64,000 nucleotides of DNA from Streptomyces sp. NBC_01465 (GTDB lineage Bacteria > Actinomycetota > Actinomycetes > Streptomycetales > Streptomycetaceae): the NCBI RefSeq assembly GCF_036227325.1, contig NZ_CP109467.1, positions 1,922,001 through 1,986,000 of the forward strand, in the 5' to 3' direction. Position numbers and translations under genes: made by a program. Below are positions 51,384 through 58,648 of the stretch, in pieces; position 1 is the first letter of the stretch; the number at the start of each line of letters is the position of its first letter. The notes beneath the pieces are model-generated. The model saw nothing but the letters and a program-made list of their open reading frames with translations, was not told the origin of the DNA and made no database searches.

Positions 51384-51412
51384 TTGGTAACACCAATCAG
51401 TGAGCCTAGGTT
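51384..51412 (+). promoter_or_regulatory. Housekeeping-type promoter upstream of the small gene at 51480
   Basis: TTGGTA (51384-51389), a spacer of exactly 17 bases and TAGGTT (51407-51412). Both hexamers fit the relaxed Streptomyces HrdB consensus (TTGnnn ... TAnnnT). It lies 67 bases before the start codon. Confidence 0.55.
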
Positions 51413-51479
51413 CACGCACAGCTGCACCCCAGCTGCACCCGCGTCGTATCCGCCGCCGTCCCGAGGGGGGACCCCACTC

Positions 51480-51686
51480 ATGCAGGCCGCGACCTCTTCC
51501 GTACGCGCCACCGCCATTCCGTCCGTGACCGACGCACTCCGCGCCGTCGAATCCGTTCTGCTGAGCCGCGGCCAGCGCACCGCGCGCCGCAACGCCTGGA
51601 CTTCCGTGCTCGAGGACCGCCGCCGGGCCAAGGACCGGACCGACGCCCAGCACGTGCTGGAGGCTGTGGCCACCCGCACGTCGTAG
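51480..51686 (+). CDS. Small conserved Streptomyces protein
   Basis: 68 residues: MQAATSSVRATAIPSVTDAL, RAVESVLLSRGQRTARRNAW and TSVLEDRRRAKDRTDAQHVL, mainly helical and basic. A GGGGGG ribosome-binding site lies eight bases upstream of the ATG. The small gene sits between lipA and DUF4191 in streptomycetes (from memory SCO2195). No recognised domain; function unknown. Confidence 0.75.
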   Translation: MQAATSSVRATAIPSVTDALRAVESVLLSRGQRTARRNAWTSVLEDRRRAKDRTDAQHVLEAVATRTS

Positions 51687-51717
51687 TTCACTGCGCGGGC
51701 CGCGTAAACTTCTGGCC

Positions 51718-52419
51718 ATGGCGAGGAAGGCAACAGCAGACGCAGAGTCTGAGAACCCCGGGCGACTCAAGCAGATCGCCCTGACCTACAAGATGACCCG
51801 CAAGGCCGACCCGAAGGTCGGTCTTATCGTCGGGGGCCTGGGCATCGTCGTGTTCGGCGTCCTCCTCGGCATCGGCTTCTTGATCGGTCACCCCATCTAC
51901 CTGGGCATCCTGGGCTTCCTGCTGGCCTTCCTCGCGATGGCGATCGTCTTCGGACGCCGCGCCGAGCGAGCGGCCTTCGGACAGATGGAGGGCCAGCCCG
52001 GTGCGGCGGCCGCAGTGCTCCAGAACGTGGGCCGCGGCTGGACGACGACCCCCGCGGTCGCGATGAACCGCAACCAGGACGTGGTGCACCGCGCGGTCGG
52101 CAAGGCCGGCATCGTGCTGGTGGCCGAGGGCAACCCGAACCGGGTCAAGACCCTCCTGGCGGCCGAGAAGAAGAAGATGAACCGCATCGTGGTCGACGTC
52201 CCGGTGCACGACATCATGGTCGGCAACGCAGAGGGCCAGGTCCCGCTGAAGAAGGTCCGCACCACGATGCTGAAGCTGCCCCGCGTGCTCACGGGCGCGC
52301 AGGTCACCGCGGCCAACGACCGGCTGCGCGCCATGGGCGACCTCATGTCGAACATGCCGCTGCCGAAGGGCCCCATGCCCAAGGGCGCGCGGATGCCGCG
52401 CGGCGGCAAGCAGGGCTGA
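51718..52419 (+). CDS. DUF4191 membrane protein
   Basis: 233 residues. A basic N-terminus (ARKATADAESENPGRLKQIALTYKMTRKADPKVGL), two membrane helices (IVGGLGIVVFGVLLGIGFLI and YLGILGFLLAFLAMAIVFG), then a soluble C-terminus (VGRGWTTTPAVAMNRNQDVVHRAVGKAGIVLVAEG, LLAAEKKKMNRIVVDVPVHDIMVGNAEGQVPL). This matches the actinobacterial DUF4191 family. Function unknown. Convergent with the RDD gene across a terminator. Confidence 0.88.
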   Translation: MARKATADAESENPGRLKQIALTYKMTRKADPKVGLIVGGLGIVVFGVLLGIGFLIGHPIYLGILGFLLAFLAMAIVFGRRAERAAFGQMEGQPGAAAAVLQNVGRGWTTTPAVAMNRNQDVVHRAVGKAGIVLVAEGNPNRVKTLLAAEKKKMNRIVVDVPVHDIMVGNAEGQVPLKKVRTTMLKLPRVLTGAQVTAANDRLRAMGDLMSNMPLPKGPMPKGARMPRGGKQG

Positions 52420-52443
52420 CGCCCTCTCTGTTACGTACGACAC

Positions 52444-52477
52444 AAGGCGGCCCGGACCAGATGGTCCGGGCCGCCTT
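52444..52477. terminator. Bidirectional terminator between DUF4191 and RDD genes
   Basis: AAGGCGGCCCGGACC and its complement form a perfect 15-bp stem around a 4-base loop, followed by TCTCTTT. It lies between two convergent genes and can serve both. Confidence 0.88.
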
Positions 52478-52493
52478 CTCTCTTTCCGTACGT

Positions 52494-52967
52494 CTAGCGC
52501 GTCCGCACCTGAACGGCGCGTGCGAGGCGGTCGTGGAGCCCGCGGCCGTCGCGGTCCCAGATCAGGGCCGGGACGGCGAGGCAGAGGAGCACGGAGCGCA
52601 CCAGGGCCCAGCCTGCGCCGAGGCGGCCGCCGCTCTCGGCGACGACGCGCAGTCCGAGGATGCGCTTGCCGGGCGTGAAGCCGACCGTGGAGACGGTCAG
52701 GACGCTCAGTACGAAGAAGACGAGCAGCGCCCAGTTACTGGCCGCATGCTGGTCACCGCGTGCGATCAGTCCGTATGCGATGAGCACGCACAGCGCCCAG
52801 TCGATGAAGATGGCGCCGAAGCGGCGGCCCAGGGGCGCGATGGCGCCCGGCCCCTCCTCGGGCAGCCCGAGGCGCTTGCCCCGGTACCCGAAGTCCCCGC
52901 CACCCATGTCCTTGGTGGCCTCGCCCGGCCCGGAGAGCCACGATCCGACTGCTTGCCTGTTGTCCAC
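52494..52967 (-). CDS. RDD-family membrane protein
   Basis: 157 residues. The RDD domain is seen in PLGRRFGAIFIDWALCVLIAYGLI, SNWALLVFFVLSVLTVSTVGFTPGKRILGLRVV and LVRSVLLCLAVPALIWDRDGRGLHDRLARAV. Three membrane helices with conserved Arg and Asp residues. GTG at 52967 (VDNRQAVGSWLSGP) was chosen; GTG at 52997 is an alternative with 10 more residues. Function of the family is unclear, perhaps transport-related. It diverges from glnA. Confidence 0.85.
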   Translation of the reverse strand: MDNRQAVGSWLSGPGEATKDMGGGDFGYRGKRLGLPEEGPGAIAPLGRRFGAIFIDWALCVLIAYGLIARGDQHAASNWALLVFFVLSVLTVSTVGFTPGKRILGLRVVAESGGRLGAGWALVRSVLLCLAVPALIWDRDGRGLHDRLARAVQVRTR

Positions 52968-53040
52968 CCGTCCACGGTACTGCGCCCCCTTTGGCACACT
53001 TGCGGGAGGGCCCCGGACGAGCCCGGTCCCGCCAGGGCGG

Positions 53041-53078
53041 TTAACTTCGCCGAAACAAATGGGTCACGCTTGAGAAAT
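53041..53078 (+). promoter_or_regulatory. GlnR-type nitrogen operator upstream of glnA
   Basis: Two consecutive GlnR boxes: TTAAC-6-GAAAC (53041-53056) and GTCAC-6-GAAAT (53063-53078), with six bases between. This matches the actinobacterial GlnR pattern gTnAc-n6-GaAAc repeated. It lies about 100 bases before the glnA start codon. Nitrogen-limited activation of glnA by GlnR would follow. Confidence 0.75.
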
Positions 53079-53179
53079 CACGCGTGCCTATGGTCGGGTC
53101 CAGCGTGTGCCACCGCACTGGCCGCATGCACCACGAGCTGCAACCCCGTCCCGCCCAGGACGGGAGTAGGAGGAGTTGG

Positions 53180-54589
53180 ATGTTCCAGAACGCCGACGAC
53201 GCGAAGAAGTTCATCGCCGACAACGATGTGAAGTTCGTCGATGTACGGTTCTGCGACCTGCCCGGAGTGATGCAGCACTTCACGATCCCGGCAGCGGCGT
53301 TCGACCCGAACGAGGAGCTCGCCTTCGACGGTTCGTCGATCCGCGGCTTCCAGGCCATCCACGAGTCCGACATGGCGCTGCGCGCGGACCTCTCGACGGC
53401 CCGTGTTGACCCCTTCCGCAAGGACAAGACGGTCAACATCAACTTCTTCATCCACGACCCGATCACGGGCGAGCAGTACAGCCGCGACCCGCGCAACATC
53501 GCCAAGAAGGCCGAGGCCTACCTCGCGTCGACCGGTATCGCGGACACCGCGTACTTCGGTCCCGAGGCCGAGTTCTACGTCTTCGACAACGTCCGCTTCC
53601 AGACGTCGGCGAACGAGAGCTTCTACCACATCGACTCCGAGGCCGGCGCCTGGAACAGCGGCTCCACGGAGAACAACCGCGGCTACAAGGTCCGCTACAA
53701 GGGCGGCTACTTCCCGGCCCCGCCGGTCGACCACTTCGCCGACCTGCGCGCCGAGATCTCCCTGGAGCTGGAGGCCTCCGGCCTGCAGGTCGAGCGCCAG
53801 CACCACGAGGTCGGCACGGCCGGCCAGGCGGAGATCAACTACAAGTTCAACACGCTGCTCGCCGCGGCCGACGACCTGATGCTCTTCAAGTACATCGTGA
53901 AGAACGTCGCCTGGCGCAACGGCAAGACCGCGACCTTCATGCCGAAGCCGATCTTCGGCGACAACGGCTCGGGCATGCACGTCCACCAGTCGCTGTGGCA
54001 GGGCGGCATCCCGCTCTTCTACGACGAGCAGGGTTACGCCGGCCTCTCGGACATCGCCCGCTACTACATCGGCGGCATCCTCAAGCACGCCCCGTCGCTG
54101 CTGGCGTTCACCAACCCGACGGTGAACTCGTACCACCGCCTGGTCCCCGGCTTCGAGGCCCCGGTCAACATGGTCTACTCGCAGCGCAACCGCTCGGCGG
54201 CCATGCGTATCCCGATCACGGGCTCGAACCCGAAGGCCAAGCGCGTCGAGTTCCGCGCCCCGGACCCGTCGTCCAACCCGTACCTCGCGTTCTCCGCGCT
54301 GATGATGGCGGGCCTGGACGGCATCAAGAACAAGATCGAGCCGGCCGAGCCGATCGACAAGGACCTCTACGAGCTGGCTCCCGAGGAGCACGCCAACGTC
54401 CAGCAGGTCCCGACGTCGCTCCCGGCCGTCCTCGACGCGCTCGAGGCGGACCACGAGTACCTCCTCGCGGGCGGCGTCTTCACGCCGGACCTGATCGAGA
54501 CGTGGATCGACTACAAGCGCACGAACGAGATCGCCCCGATCCAGCTGCGCCCGCACCCGCACGAGTTCGAGCTGTACTTCGACCTCTAA
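53180..54589 (+). CDS. glnA: Type I glutamine synthetase (GSI-beta)
   Basis: 469 residues. Ligates ammonia to glutamate with ATP, as a dodecamer. Motifs: FDGSSIRGF near the N-terminus, [30 protein letters not shown] (ATP and metal site) and NRSAAMRIP. Tyr397 in KDLYEL is the adenylylation site of GSI-beta, so covalent control by GlnE is expected. The ATG at 53180 follows GGAGGAG. Its last 16 bases are repeated at 56875. Confidence 0.97.
   Translation: MFQNADDAKKFIADNDVKFVDVRFCDLPGVMQHFTIPAAAFDPNEELAFDGSSIRGFQAIHESDMALRADLSTARVDPFRKDKTVNINFFIHDPITGEQYSRDPRNIAKKAEAYLASTGIADTAYFGPEAEFYVFDNVRFQTSANESFYHIDSEAGAWNSGSTENNRGYKVRYKGGYFPAPPVDHFADLRAEISLELEASGLQVERQHHEVGTAGQAEINYKFNTLLAAADDLMLFKYIVKNVAWRNGKTATFMPKPIFGDNGSGMHVHQSLWQGGIPLFYDEQGYAGLSDIARYYIGGILKHAPSLLAFTNPTVNSYHRLVPGFEAPVNMVYSQRNRSAAMRIPITGSNPKAKRVEFRAPDPSSNPYLAFSALMMAGLDGIKNKIEPAEPIDKDLYELAPEEHANVQQVPTSLPAVLDALEADHEYLLAGGVFTPDLIETWIDYKRTNEIAPIQLRPHPHEFELYFDL
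54573..54588 (+). repeat. Direct repeat, left copy (candidate attL, inside glnA)
   Basis: TGTACTTCGACCTCTA forms the last codons of glnA (LYFDL). The same 16 bases recur at 56875-56890. Insertion at this position leaves glnA intact, a habit of integrative elements. Confidence 0.75.
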
Positions 54590-54731
54590 AGATCAGGCCG
54601 GGGCGAGCTGGGAGGTTCCTGGAAACAAGCGTTGACCTGCGAACACACTGCTCAGCAGTGTCGCTGTTACCGCCTACTTTCCTCCCCCTTGTGCACCGCC
54701 GGACCGATCCCCTGACGCAGCGTCAGCAACA

Positions 54732-54767
54732 GTGAGGCCGTCACTCCCATCGGGGTGGCGGCCTCAC
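54732..54767 (+). terminator. Terminator-like hairpin downstream of glnA
   Basis: GTGAGGCCG ... CGGCCTCAC forms the base of a long stem with internal mismatches around a TCCCATCGGGG loop, 143 bases after the glnA stop. Probably terminates glnA in the present arrangement. Confidence 0.65.
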
Positions 54768-55199
54768 TCGTTTATGGCATCGCCCCACCCGAGGCCTACG
54801 CATCACGAGGGCTTGCAAGATCGTGACGGGTGATGCTTGGTGATCACGCCTGATCCCGTCCTGCGAAGTCAGAGACTTGCGGCTCGCACATGACGCCTCG
54901 TCCAATAGGTACTGCCCTGTCTGCTCACGCAGAAGAGGCCCAATGAACAGCCTGTAGCTGACGGAGCCGAAACGCGAGAGGCGCTCGGACGGGCGTGGCC
55001 AGATGCCTCGAAGCACCCAGAGCAGGAGTCCCTGGAGTAGTTCGTCGAATCTGGCGATGCACCATCACCTCTGGAGCGAGAATGGCCATACGGGCCAGGA
55101 AGGTCCACGACGTCCGCAGGGGGCGGAATTCTGCATAACAAGCCAGGCAGAAGCGGTCGGCCTGAGGATCACCAAGGCGCTGTCGTACGTGTGTGGGCA

Positions 55200-55404
55200 T
55201 CAAGACGACGCAGTGGTGGGTTGTTTGAGGCTGAGGGCCTGGTGGGCGGGGGCGCGCATCATCCAGGCAGCGCGACCGTTGGGGTCGGCTTCGCAGGCTA
55301 GTTGGTAGCCGACCTGGTAGAAGCGCTGGGCGGCGCCCTCTTGTCCGCTCGCGCAAGTCGGCAGGAAAGGCGAACTTCCCATTCACGCCTAGGCTTTCCT
55401 GCAA
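55200..55404 (-). pseudogene. Remnant of an unknown (perhaps TPR-type) regulator gene
   Basis: The reverse frame 55200-55382 reads GQEGAAQRFYQVGYQLACEADPNGRAAWMMRAPAHQALSLKQP. This looks like part of the helical C-terminal region of Streptomyces HTH/TPR-type regulators. The upstream part (KFAFPADLRERT) is in another frame, and I find neither an HTH region nor a plausible start codon. The fragment is therefore probably a frameshifted, truncated gene. Similarity is by eye. Confidence 0.4.
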
Positions 55405-55421
55405 CTCGACGCGAAGCTAGC

Positions 55422-55434
55422 TACACGTCGTGTA
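55422..55434. promoter_or_regulatory. 13-bp palindrome in the element, possible operator
   Basis: TACACGTCGTGTA is a perfect 6-1-6 inverted repeat, flanked by AGC and CGCT. It lies between the decayed reverse-strand gene and the rightward gene at 55613, 180 bases before that gene. Position and symmetry suit a regulator binding site. Confidence 0.3.
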
Positions 55435-55612
55435 CGCTCCGCCTAGTTGCCGGTCCGCGGAGGCCCGGTCGCCAGCAGAAGTATGTGAGCCCGGTACTCA
55501 CGGAAGCTGTGCAGGGTGTGGAGCACCTACTCCGCGACGTAGCAGACGACGACCTACGGTTTCACTAGGTATGTGGCCCTGATGCGCTGACCGGGCAGCG
55601 GTGAGGTGAAGC

Positions 55613-56479
55613 ATGCCCGAAAGCCAACGAAACTTGGCGGCCCGCACTCGTTCGCTGTACACCGGCGAGAAGTTCGCCGCCGCCAAAGCAGGCGTCGCCC
55701 GCGACCACTCCATCGGGCTGGATGCCTGTATCCCCGGGCAACGAAAGCTACGCGCACTACTCGCACTCGGTTTGCTGAACCGCGGGTACGACTACAGCAC
55801 CCCCGCGGGGTGGCGCATTGCGGCCCTCTCCGCATACACCATCACGGCGTCCCCGCGATTCAATCGCCTGGTCCTCATCACCGACGTTCCCCATAACGTG
55901 GTCGACTACCTCCTCCCAGAGCCCAACGGAGCAGGTGGCCTGCCAGGACTGCGAGTTGAGGAGCACCGTGGGTACGGCACTTACATCATGCGGCATCTGC
56001 CCACGGACGCACAGTTCGTAGTCACGGATAATCCATCAGGGAAACCTGTCGGTGCACGAAGCGACTCCTACGTCGACTTCTTCACCATGGCCACTCCACT
56101 CACACCTGACGAACTCGAACAGCTGGCCAGGGTGCCTCACATGACTGAGCACGCACAATGTCTGCTTGCTGGCCTCCTAAGTCGCATCTCAGCACGCGAC
56201 CCTCGCAGCAGGTGGGCAATCGGCAACTGGTTCCACGACCCCCTGCGACGCCGAGGCTGGTTCGACAGCGAGCGAAGTCTCGGCGAAATTCGAAAGCTTC
56301 ACGGGGCCGGTGATAGCTGGGAACTGCAATGGGACTCATACCCCTACCCGGACGACCTGGCCGCGTCGATGACAGATCCAGTCATCGGAATTCCTGGAAG
56401 CAAGACAGTGTCGGCACACGACCACCTCACCGTCACACTCGGAAACGCTTCGCTCCGCCTTCTCTCGCGACGCACCTAA
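55613..56479 (+). CDS. Unknown protein of the candidate element
   Basis: 288 residues. Mixed alpha/beta composition with no signal peptide or membrane helix. The N-terminal segment (AKAGVARDHSIGLDACIPGQRKLRALLALGLLNRGYDYSTPAGWRIAA) looks like a winged helix. GGTGAGG ribosome-binding site. I do not recognise a family. Placed in the atypical 54.6-56.9 kb segment, so probably horizontally acquired cargo. Confidence 0.75.
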   Translation: MPESQRNLAARTRSLYTGEKFAAAKAGVARDHSIGLDACIPGQRKLRALLALGLLNRGYDYSTPAGWRIAALSAYTITASPRFNRLVLITDVPHNVVDYLLPEPNGAGGLPGLRVEEHRGYGTYIMRHLPTDAQFVVTDNPSGKPVGARSDSYVDFFTMATPLTPDELEQLARVPHMTEHAQCLLAGLLSRISARDPRSRWAIGNWFHDPLRRRGWFDSERSLGEIRKLHGAGDSWELQWDSYPYPDDLAASMTDPVIGIPGSKTVSAHDHLTVTLGNASLRLLSRRT

Positions 56480-56531
56480 CCGATCCCACGTCGTTTATCT
56501 CTCTGCGTTGCCGACAGAAAGCACTCACGTC

Positions 56532-56798
56532 GTGATCGAGATCCTAGGGGCCTTGGTCTCTGGCCTGCCCTGGTGGGCAGCCTGCCTGATCATCGCATTC
56601 ACTACCCTCATCTACGTCTGTCTCCGGGCCCTTCGACTGCTCATGCCAGACAAGTCCAGTGATCGACTGGCATGGTGGATTGCCATCCTGGAGCACCGCC
56701 GCCATACCACCGGGGCCGGCGCACGAAAGCCGCGCACCACCAGGAAGCCCAGCCCACCGCAACCCCGAAACCGCAAGGGACGTAGTAACTCCGCCTGA
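56532..56798 (+). CDS. Small membrane protein of the candidate element
   Basis: 88 residues from GTG 56532 (an upstream TTG at 56508 adds 8). One or two hydrophobic helices (ILGALVSGLPWWAACLIIAFTTLIYVCLRALRLL) are followed by a basic, Pro-rich tail (TTRKPSPPQPRNRKGRSNSA). It lies 52 bases after the 288-residue gene, so the two are probably one operon. No recognised domain; small proteins like this occur in Streptomyces mobile elements. Confidence 0.55.
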   Translation: MIEILGALVSGLPWWAACLIIAFTTLIYVCLRALRLLMPDKSSDRLAWWIAILEHRRHTTGAGARKPRTTRKPSPPQPRNRKGRSNSA

Positions 56799-56874
56799 CA
56801 GTCATCTCGTGCACCCGTTGTGCACCGACCCGTCCGGCTGAAGGCATCTACCCAGGTCAGAAGGTCCGTCCGGA

Positions 56875-56890
56875 TGTACTTCGACCTCTA
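56875..56890 (+). repeat. Direct repeat, right copy (candidate attR)
   Basis: TGTACTTCGACCTCTA, identical to the end of glnA at 54573-54588. Here it is followed by a G and the native-looking terminator; no coding frame uses it. Confidence 0.75.
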
Positions 56891-56909
56891 GGCCGCGGAT
56901 TCCGCACGG

Positions 56910-56940
56910 AGGCCGCCACCCCGCTCCGGGGTGGCGGCCT
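56910..56940 (+). terminator. Probable original glnA terminator
   Basis: AGGCCGCCACCCC and its complement form a 13-bp stem with a 5-base loop, 20 bases after the right repeat. Its distance from the duplicated gene end is typical for a Streptomyces terminator. This supports the idea that glnA once ended here. Confidence 0.7.
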
Positions 56941-57127
56941 TCGCCGTGAGGGGCCATGGCCTCTGCGGATCAAGCTGGATGACTGGTCCAGCCGTACGAA
57001 CAGCCAGCCGAGGCGCGCTCTCTCTCTGTGTACGTGGAACGGGGCCAACTCCCCACCCCTGCCTGGCAAAACTCATTTGTGGTGTGCTCCTGGAGCACAG
57101 AGCATGGGCAGCAACCGGAGGAGGAAC

Positions 57128-57517
57128 ATGGGTCTGTGCCTGTACGCGCTCGACGGCGACGCCACGGGCCCAGATGCCTGCTGGTCCTACGGCTCCTTCG
57201 CAGAGTTCCGTCGGCGTCTGGCCGAGGCCGAGGGATTCGTGCTCGGCGACATGTGGGGATTTGGCGGTGACCGGCAGTGGGAGGAGATTTCTACCTCTCT
57301 GGAGCCGTTCCTGAACCACCCCGATGACCACAGCAAGGACATCGCTCCCGAGGACTGCGCCGCGATCCTGCCTCGGCTGGAGAACATTCTTGAGCAGTGG
57401 GTGTCCATGGCCGACTCTGAAGAGGACCTGGCGGACCGGCACATCGAGGATGCTCGGAACCTCGTGACGGTACTGCGAATCTGTGTCAGCAAGGGGGTCG
57501 TTCTTGCCTTCGGCTGA
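57128..57517 (+). CDS. Small acidic hypothetical protein
   Basis: 129 residues, MGLCLYALDGDATGPDACWSYGSFAEFRRRLAEAEG ... LLAFG-type end (KGVVLAFG). Acidic, soluble and helical. GGAGGAGGAAC precedes the ATG at 57128. Similar short Streptomyces proteins are known in pairs with immunity-like genes, but I recognise no domain. The 328-base gap to the left holds only the right repeat and the old glnA terminator. It converges on the aminoglycoside-phosphotransferase-like gene. Confidence 0.65.
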   Translation: MGLCLYALDGDATGPDACWSYGSFAEFRRRLAEAEGFVLGDMWGFGGDRQWEEISTSLEPFLNHPDDHSKDIAPEDCAAILPRLENILEQWVSMADSEEDLADRHIEDARNLVTVLRICVSKGVVLAFG

Positions 57518-57628
57518 CCGTTGGACCTCCGGATGCCACTCGGAGCTTCTCGACTACGGAAGGCCGGTCAACTACCTGAAGGGCGACTACTGTTGACGAG
57601 TAGGCGCCCTGGCCTGTCGGGGCTCCCG

Positions 57629-58432
57629 TCACTTGTTGCGATGACCGTCCCACTTTCGAGCTCCGGACTGAAGCTTGCCCGTCCAGGCATCCGGTGCGCG
57701 TCCAGCGATCTCGGTCCACAGTCTGGCGCTCGCTGCCGCGAATGCATTCACGCCCTCGACCGGCGCTTCATCCCATGCGGCGATCTTCGCAGCCTGAGCC
57801 TCGGCTTCTTCAGGTGTGTGGCCGGCGGCGATCAGCCAGATGATCCAGTGCGCAGGGTCGAGCCAGGCTGCTCCGCAGGTGGCCCAGCCCCAGTCGACGA
57901 GGTGTGCTCGGTCGTCCGCGACGAGGACGTTGTGGTTGTTCCAATCAGTGTGGAGCAGCGCATCCCCCTTGAACGCCTCTGCGTCCGCTGGGTTGTCGAC
58001 GTATCCGGACAGACGCTGCTCGGCTTGGCGAAGTTCGATGTCGGGGCACGGGACATCGCCGAGCCGGCGCATGGCCTCAATGACCTTGGGGAGGTCACGA
58101 GAGCCTCGTGAGTAGTTGGCGTGGCGGCCGTCGATGGCTTCGAAGCCGAGGATGTTCCAGCCATCAGCGATGACGTGGAAGAGCAAGCGTGGGGCTAGCG
58201 GCGTGACATACGGATTGATGTCTGCCTCGCGCTGCTGCGTCCAGACCCAACGATGGTCCGTTCGCAGTCCTTTGAGGAACGTGGTGCCACTGTCGGTGTA
58301 TGCGCGTGCGGAGAGGGAGCTGTTGAGGCCGGTGCTGATGTTCTCGATCTTCAGGATCTCTCCGATCTCGGCCTCGATGGCTGTGCGGACTTCGGAGGGG
58401 AGATCGTCGAAGGCGATGGGGGCTGCGGGCAT
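57629..58432 (-). CDS. Aminoglycoside-phosphotransferase-like protein in the RiPP locus
   Basis: 267 residues of the APH/choline-kinase fold. A likely ATP-binding Lys in TFLKGLRTDHRWVW, the catalytic loop LLHTDWNNHNVLVAD (HxDxxxxN type) and a metal-binding LVDWGWAT in place of DFG. It sits downstream of a radical SAM gene and a 44-residue precursor-like gene, separated by 78 bases and a hairpin. In that context it may phosphorylate or protect against the mature peptide. True antibiotic kinase function is equally possible. Confidence 0.85.
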   Translation of the reverse strand: MPAAPIAFDDLPSEVRTAIEAEIGEILKIENISTGLNSSLSARAYTDSGTTFLKGLRTDHRWVWTQQREADINPYVTPLAPRLLFHVIADGWNILGFEAIDGRHANYSRGSRDLPKVIEAMRRLGDVPCPDIELRQAEQRLSGYVDNPADAEAFKGDALLHTDWNNHNVLVADDRAHLVDWGWATCGAAWLDPAHWIIWLIAAGHTPEEAEAQAAKIAAWDEAPVEGVNAFAAASARLWTEIAGRAPDAWTGKLQSGARKWDGHRNK

Positions 58433-58464
58433 AGCGGTCAGGCTTCCAGATGCACGTGGCGACG

Positions 58465-58498
58465 GGGGCTTCCGGCGCGATGTGCCGCCGGAAGCCCC
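58465..58498 (-). terminator. Hairpin between precursor and phosphotransferase-like gene
   Basis: GGGGCTTCCGGCG pairs with CGCCGGAAGCCCC, a 13-bp stem with an 8-base loop. On the reverse strand it follows the precursor stop codon by 12 bases. Partial termination here would keep precursor transcript levels above those of the next gene, a common RiPP arrangement. Confidence 0.7.
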
Positions 58499-58510
58499 TG
58501 AGTTTGACGA

Positions 58511-58645
58511 TTAGTTGTAGGGGTTGTCGTCCCCGCAGCCGGAGGTTGTGGCTGTGGTGAAGGCGTCTACGTCCTCGATGAGGACGATCTCCTCATCGGT
58601 CTCGGACGGGCGGATGGGGGTGATCTCGATTGCTACTGCGGTCAT
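58511..58645 (-). CDS. Candidate RiPP precursor peptide (44 aa)
   Basis: A 44-residue gene too short for ordinary gene calling. The leader-like part is acidic (MTAVAIEITPIRPSETDEEI, then VLIEDVDAF). The C-terminus reads TTATTSGCGDDNPYN and carries the only Cys. AAGGAG lies eight bases before the ATG, an excellent ribosome-binding site inside the end of the radical SAM gene. It starts three bases after that gene's stop. Length, acidic leader, short Gly/Thr/Ser-rich tail with one Cys and an aromatic residue, and a radical SAM partner fit a RiPP substrate. The modification is not predicted; a Cys thioether or Tyr-based crosslink are possibilities. Confidence 0.75.
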   Translation of the reverse strand: MTAVAIEITPIRPSETDEEIVLIEDVDAFTTATTSGCGDDNPYN

Positions 58646-58648
58646 GGT

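Larger units (their letters stand above)
54590..55612. other. Gene-poor left part of the candidate element
   Basis: About 1 kb with no convincing intact gene. It holds a 17-base inverted repeat ACACTGCTCAGCAGTGT at 54645, a terminator-like hairpin at 54732, a possible pseudogene fragment on the reverse strand near 55200-55400, and a palindrome at 55422. I see no coherent reading frame with family similarity elsewhere. Confidence 0.6.
54573..56890. mobile_element. Candidate small integrated element in the glnA 3' end
   Basis: The 2.3-kb segment is bounded by the 16-bp direct repeats. Right after the second copy stands a hairpin whose sequence GGCCGCCACCCCGCTCCGGG is what one would expect as the native glnA terminator. 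The interior is visibly less GC-rich than the flanks. It holds a decayed gene, a 288-residue unknown protein and a small membrane protein. No integrase, excisionase or transfer gene is visible, so it would be a remnant or non-autonomous. An alternative is a simple duplication of the glnA end. Confidence 0.6.

Noticed and set aside
54590..54780. tRNA-type attachment site for the element
   Set aside because: No cloverleaf or CCA-like end was visible. The direct repeat falls in the glnA coding sequence instead.
54689..56830. TTGTGCACCG present near both ends of the element as possible integrase arm sites
   Set aside because: Ten-base match only, not at equal distance from the direct repeats, and no integrase gene to use it.
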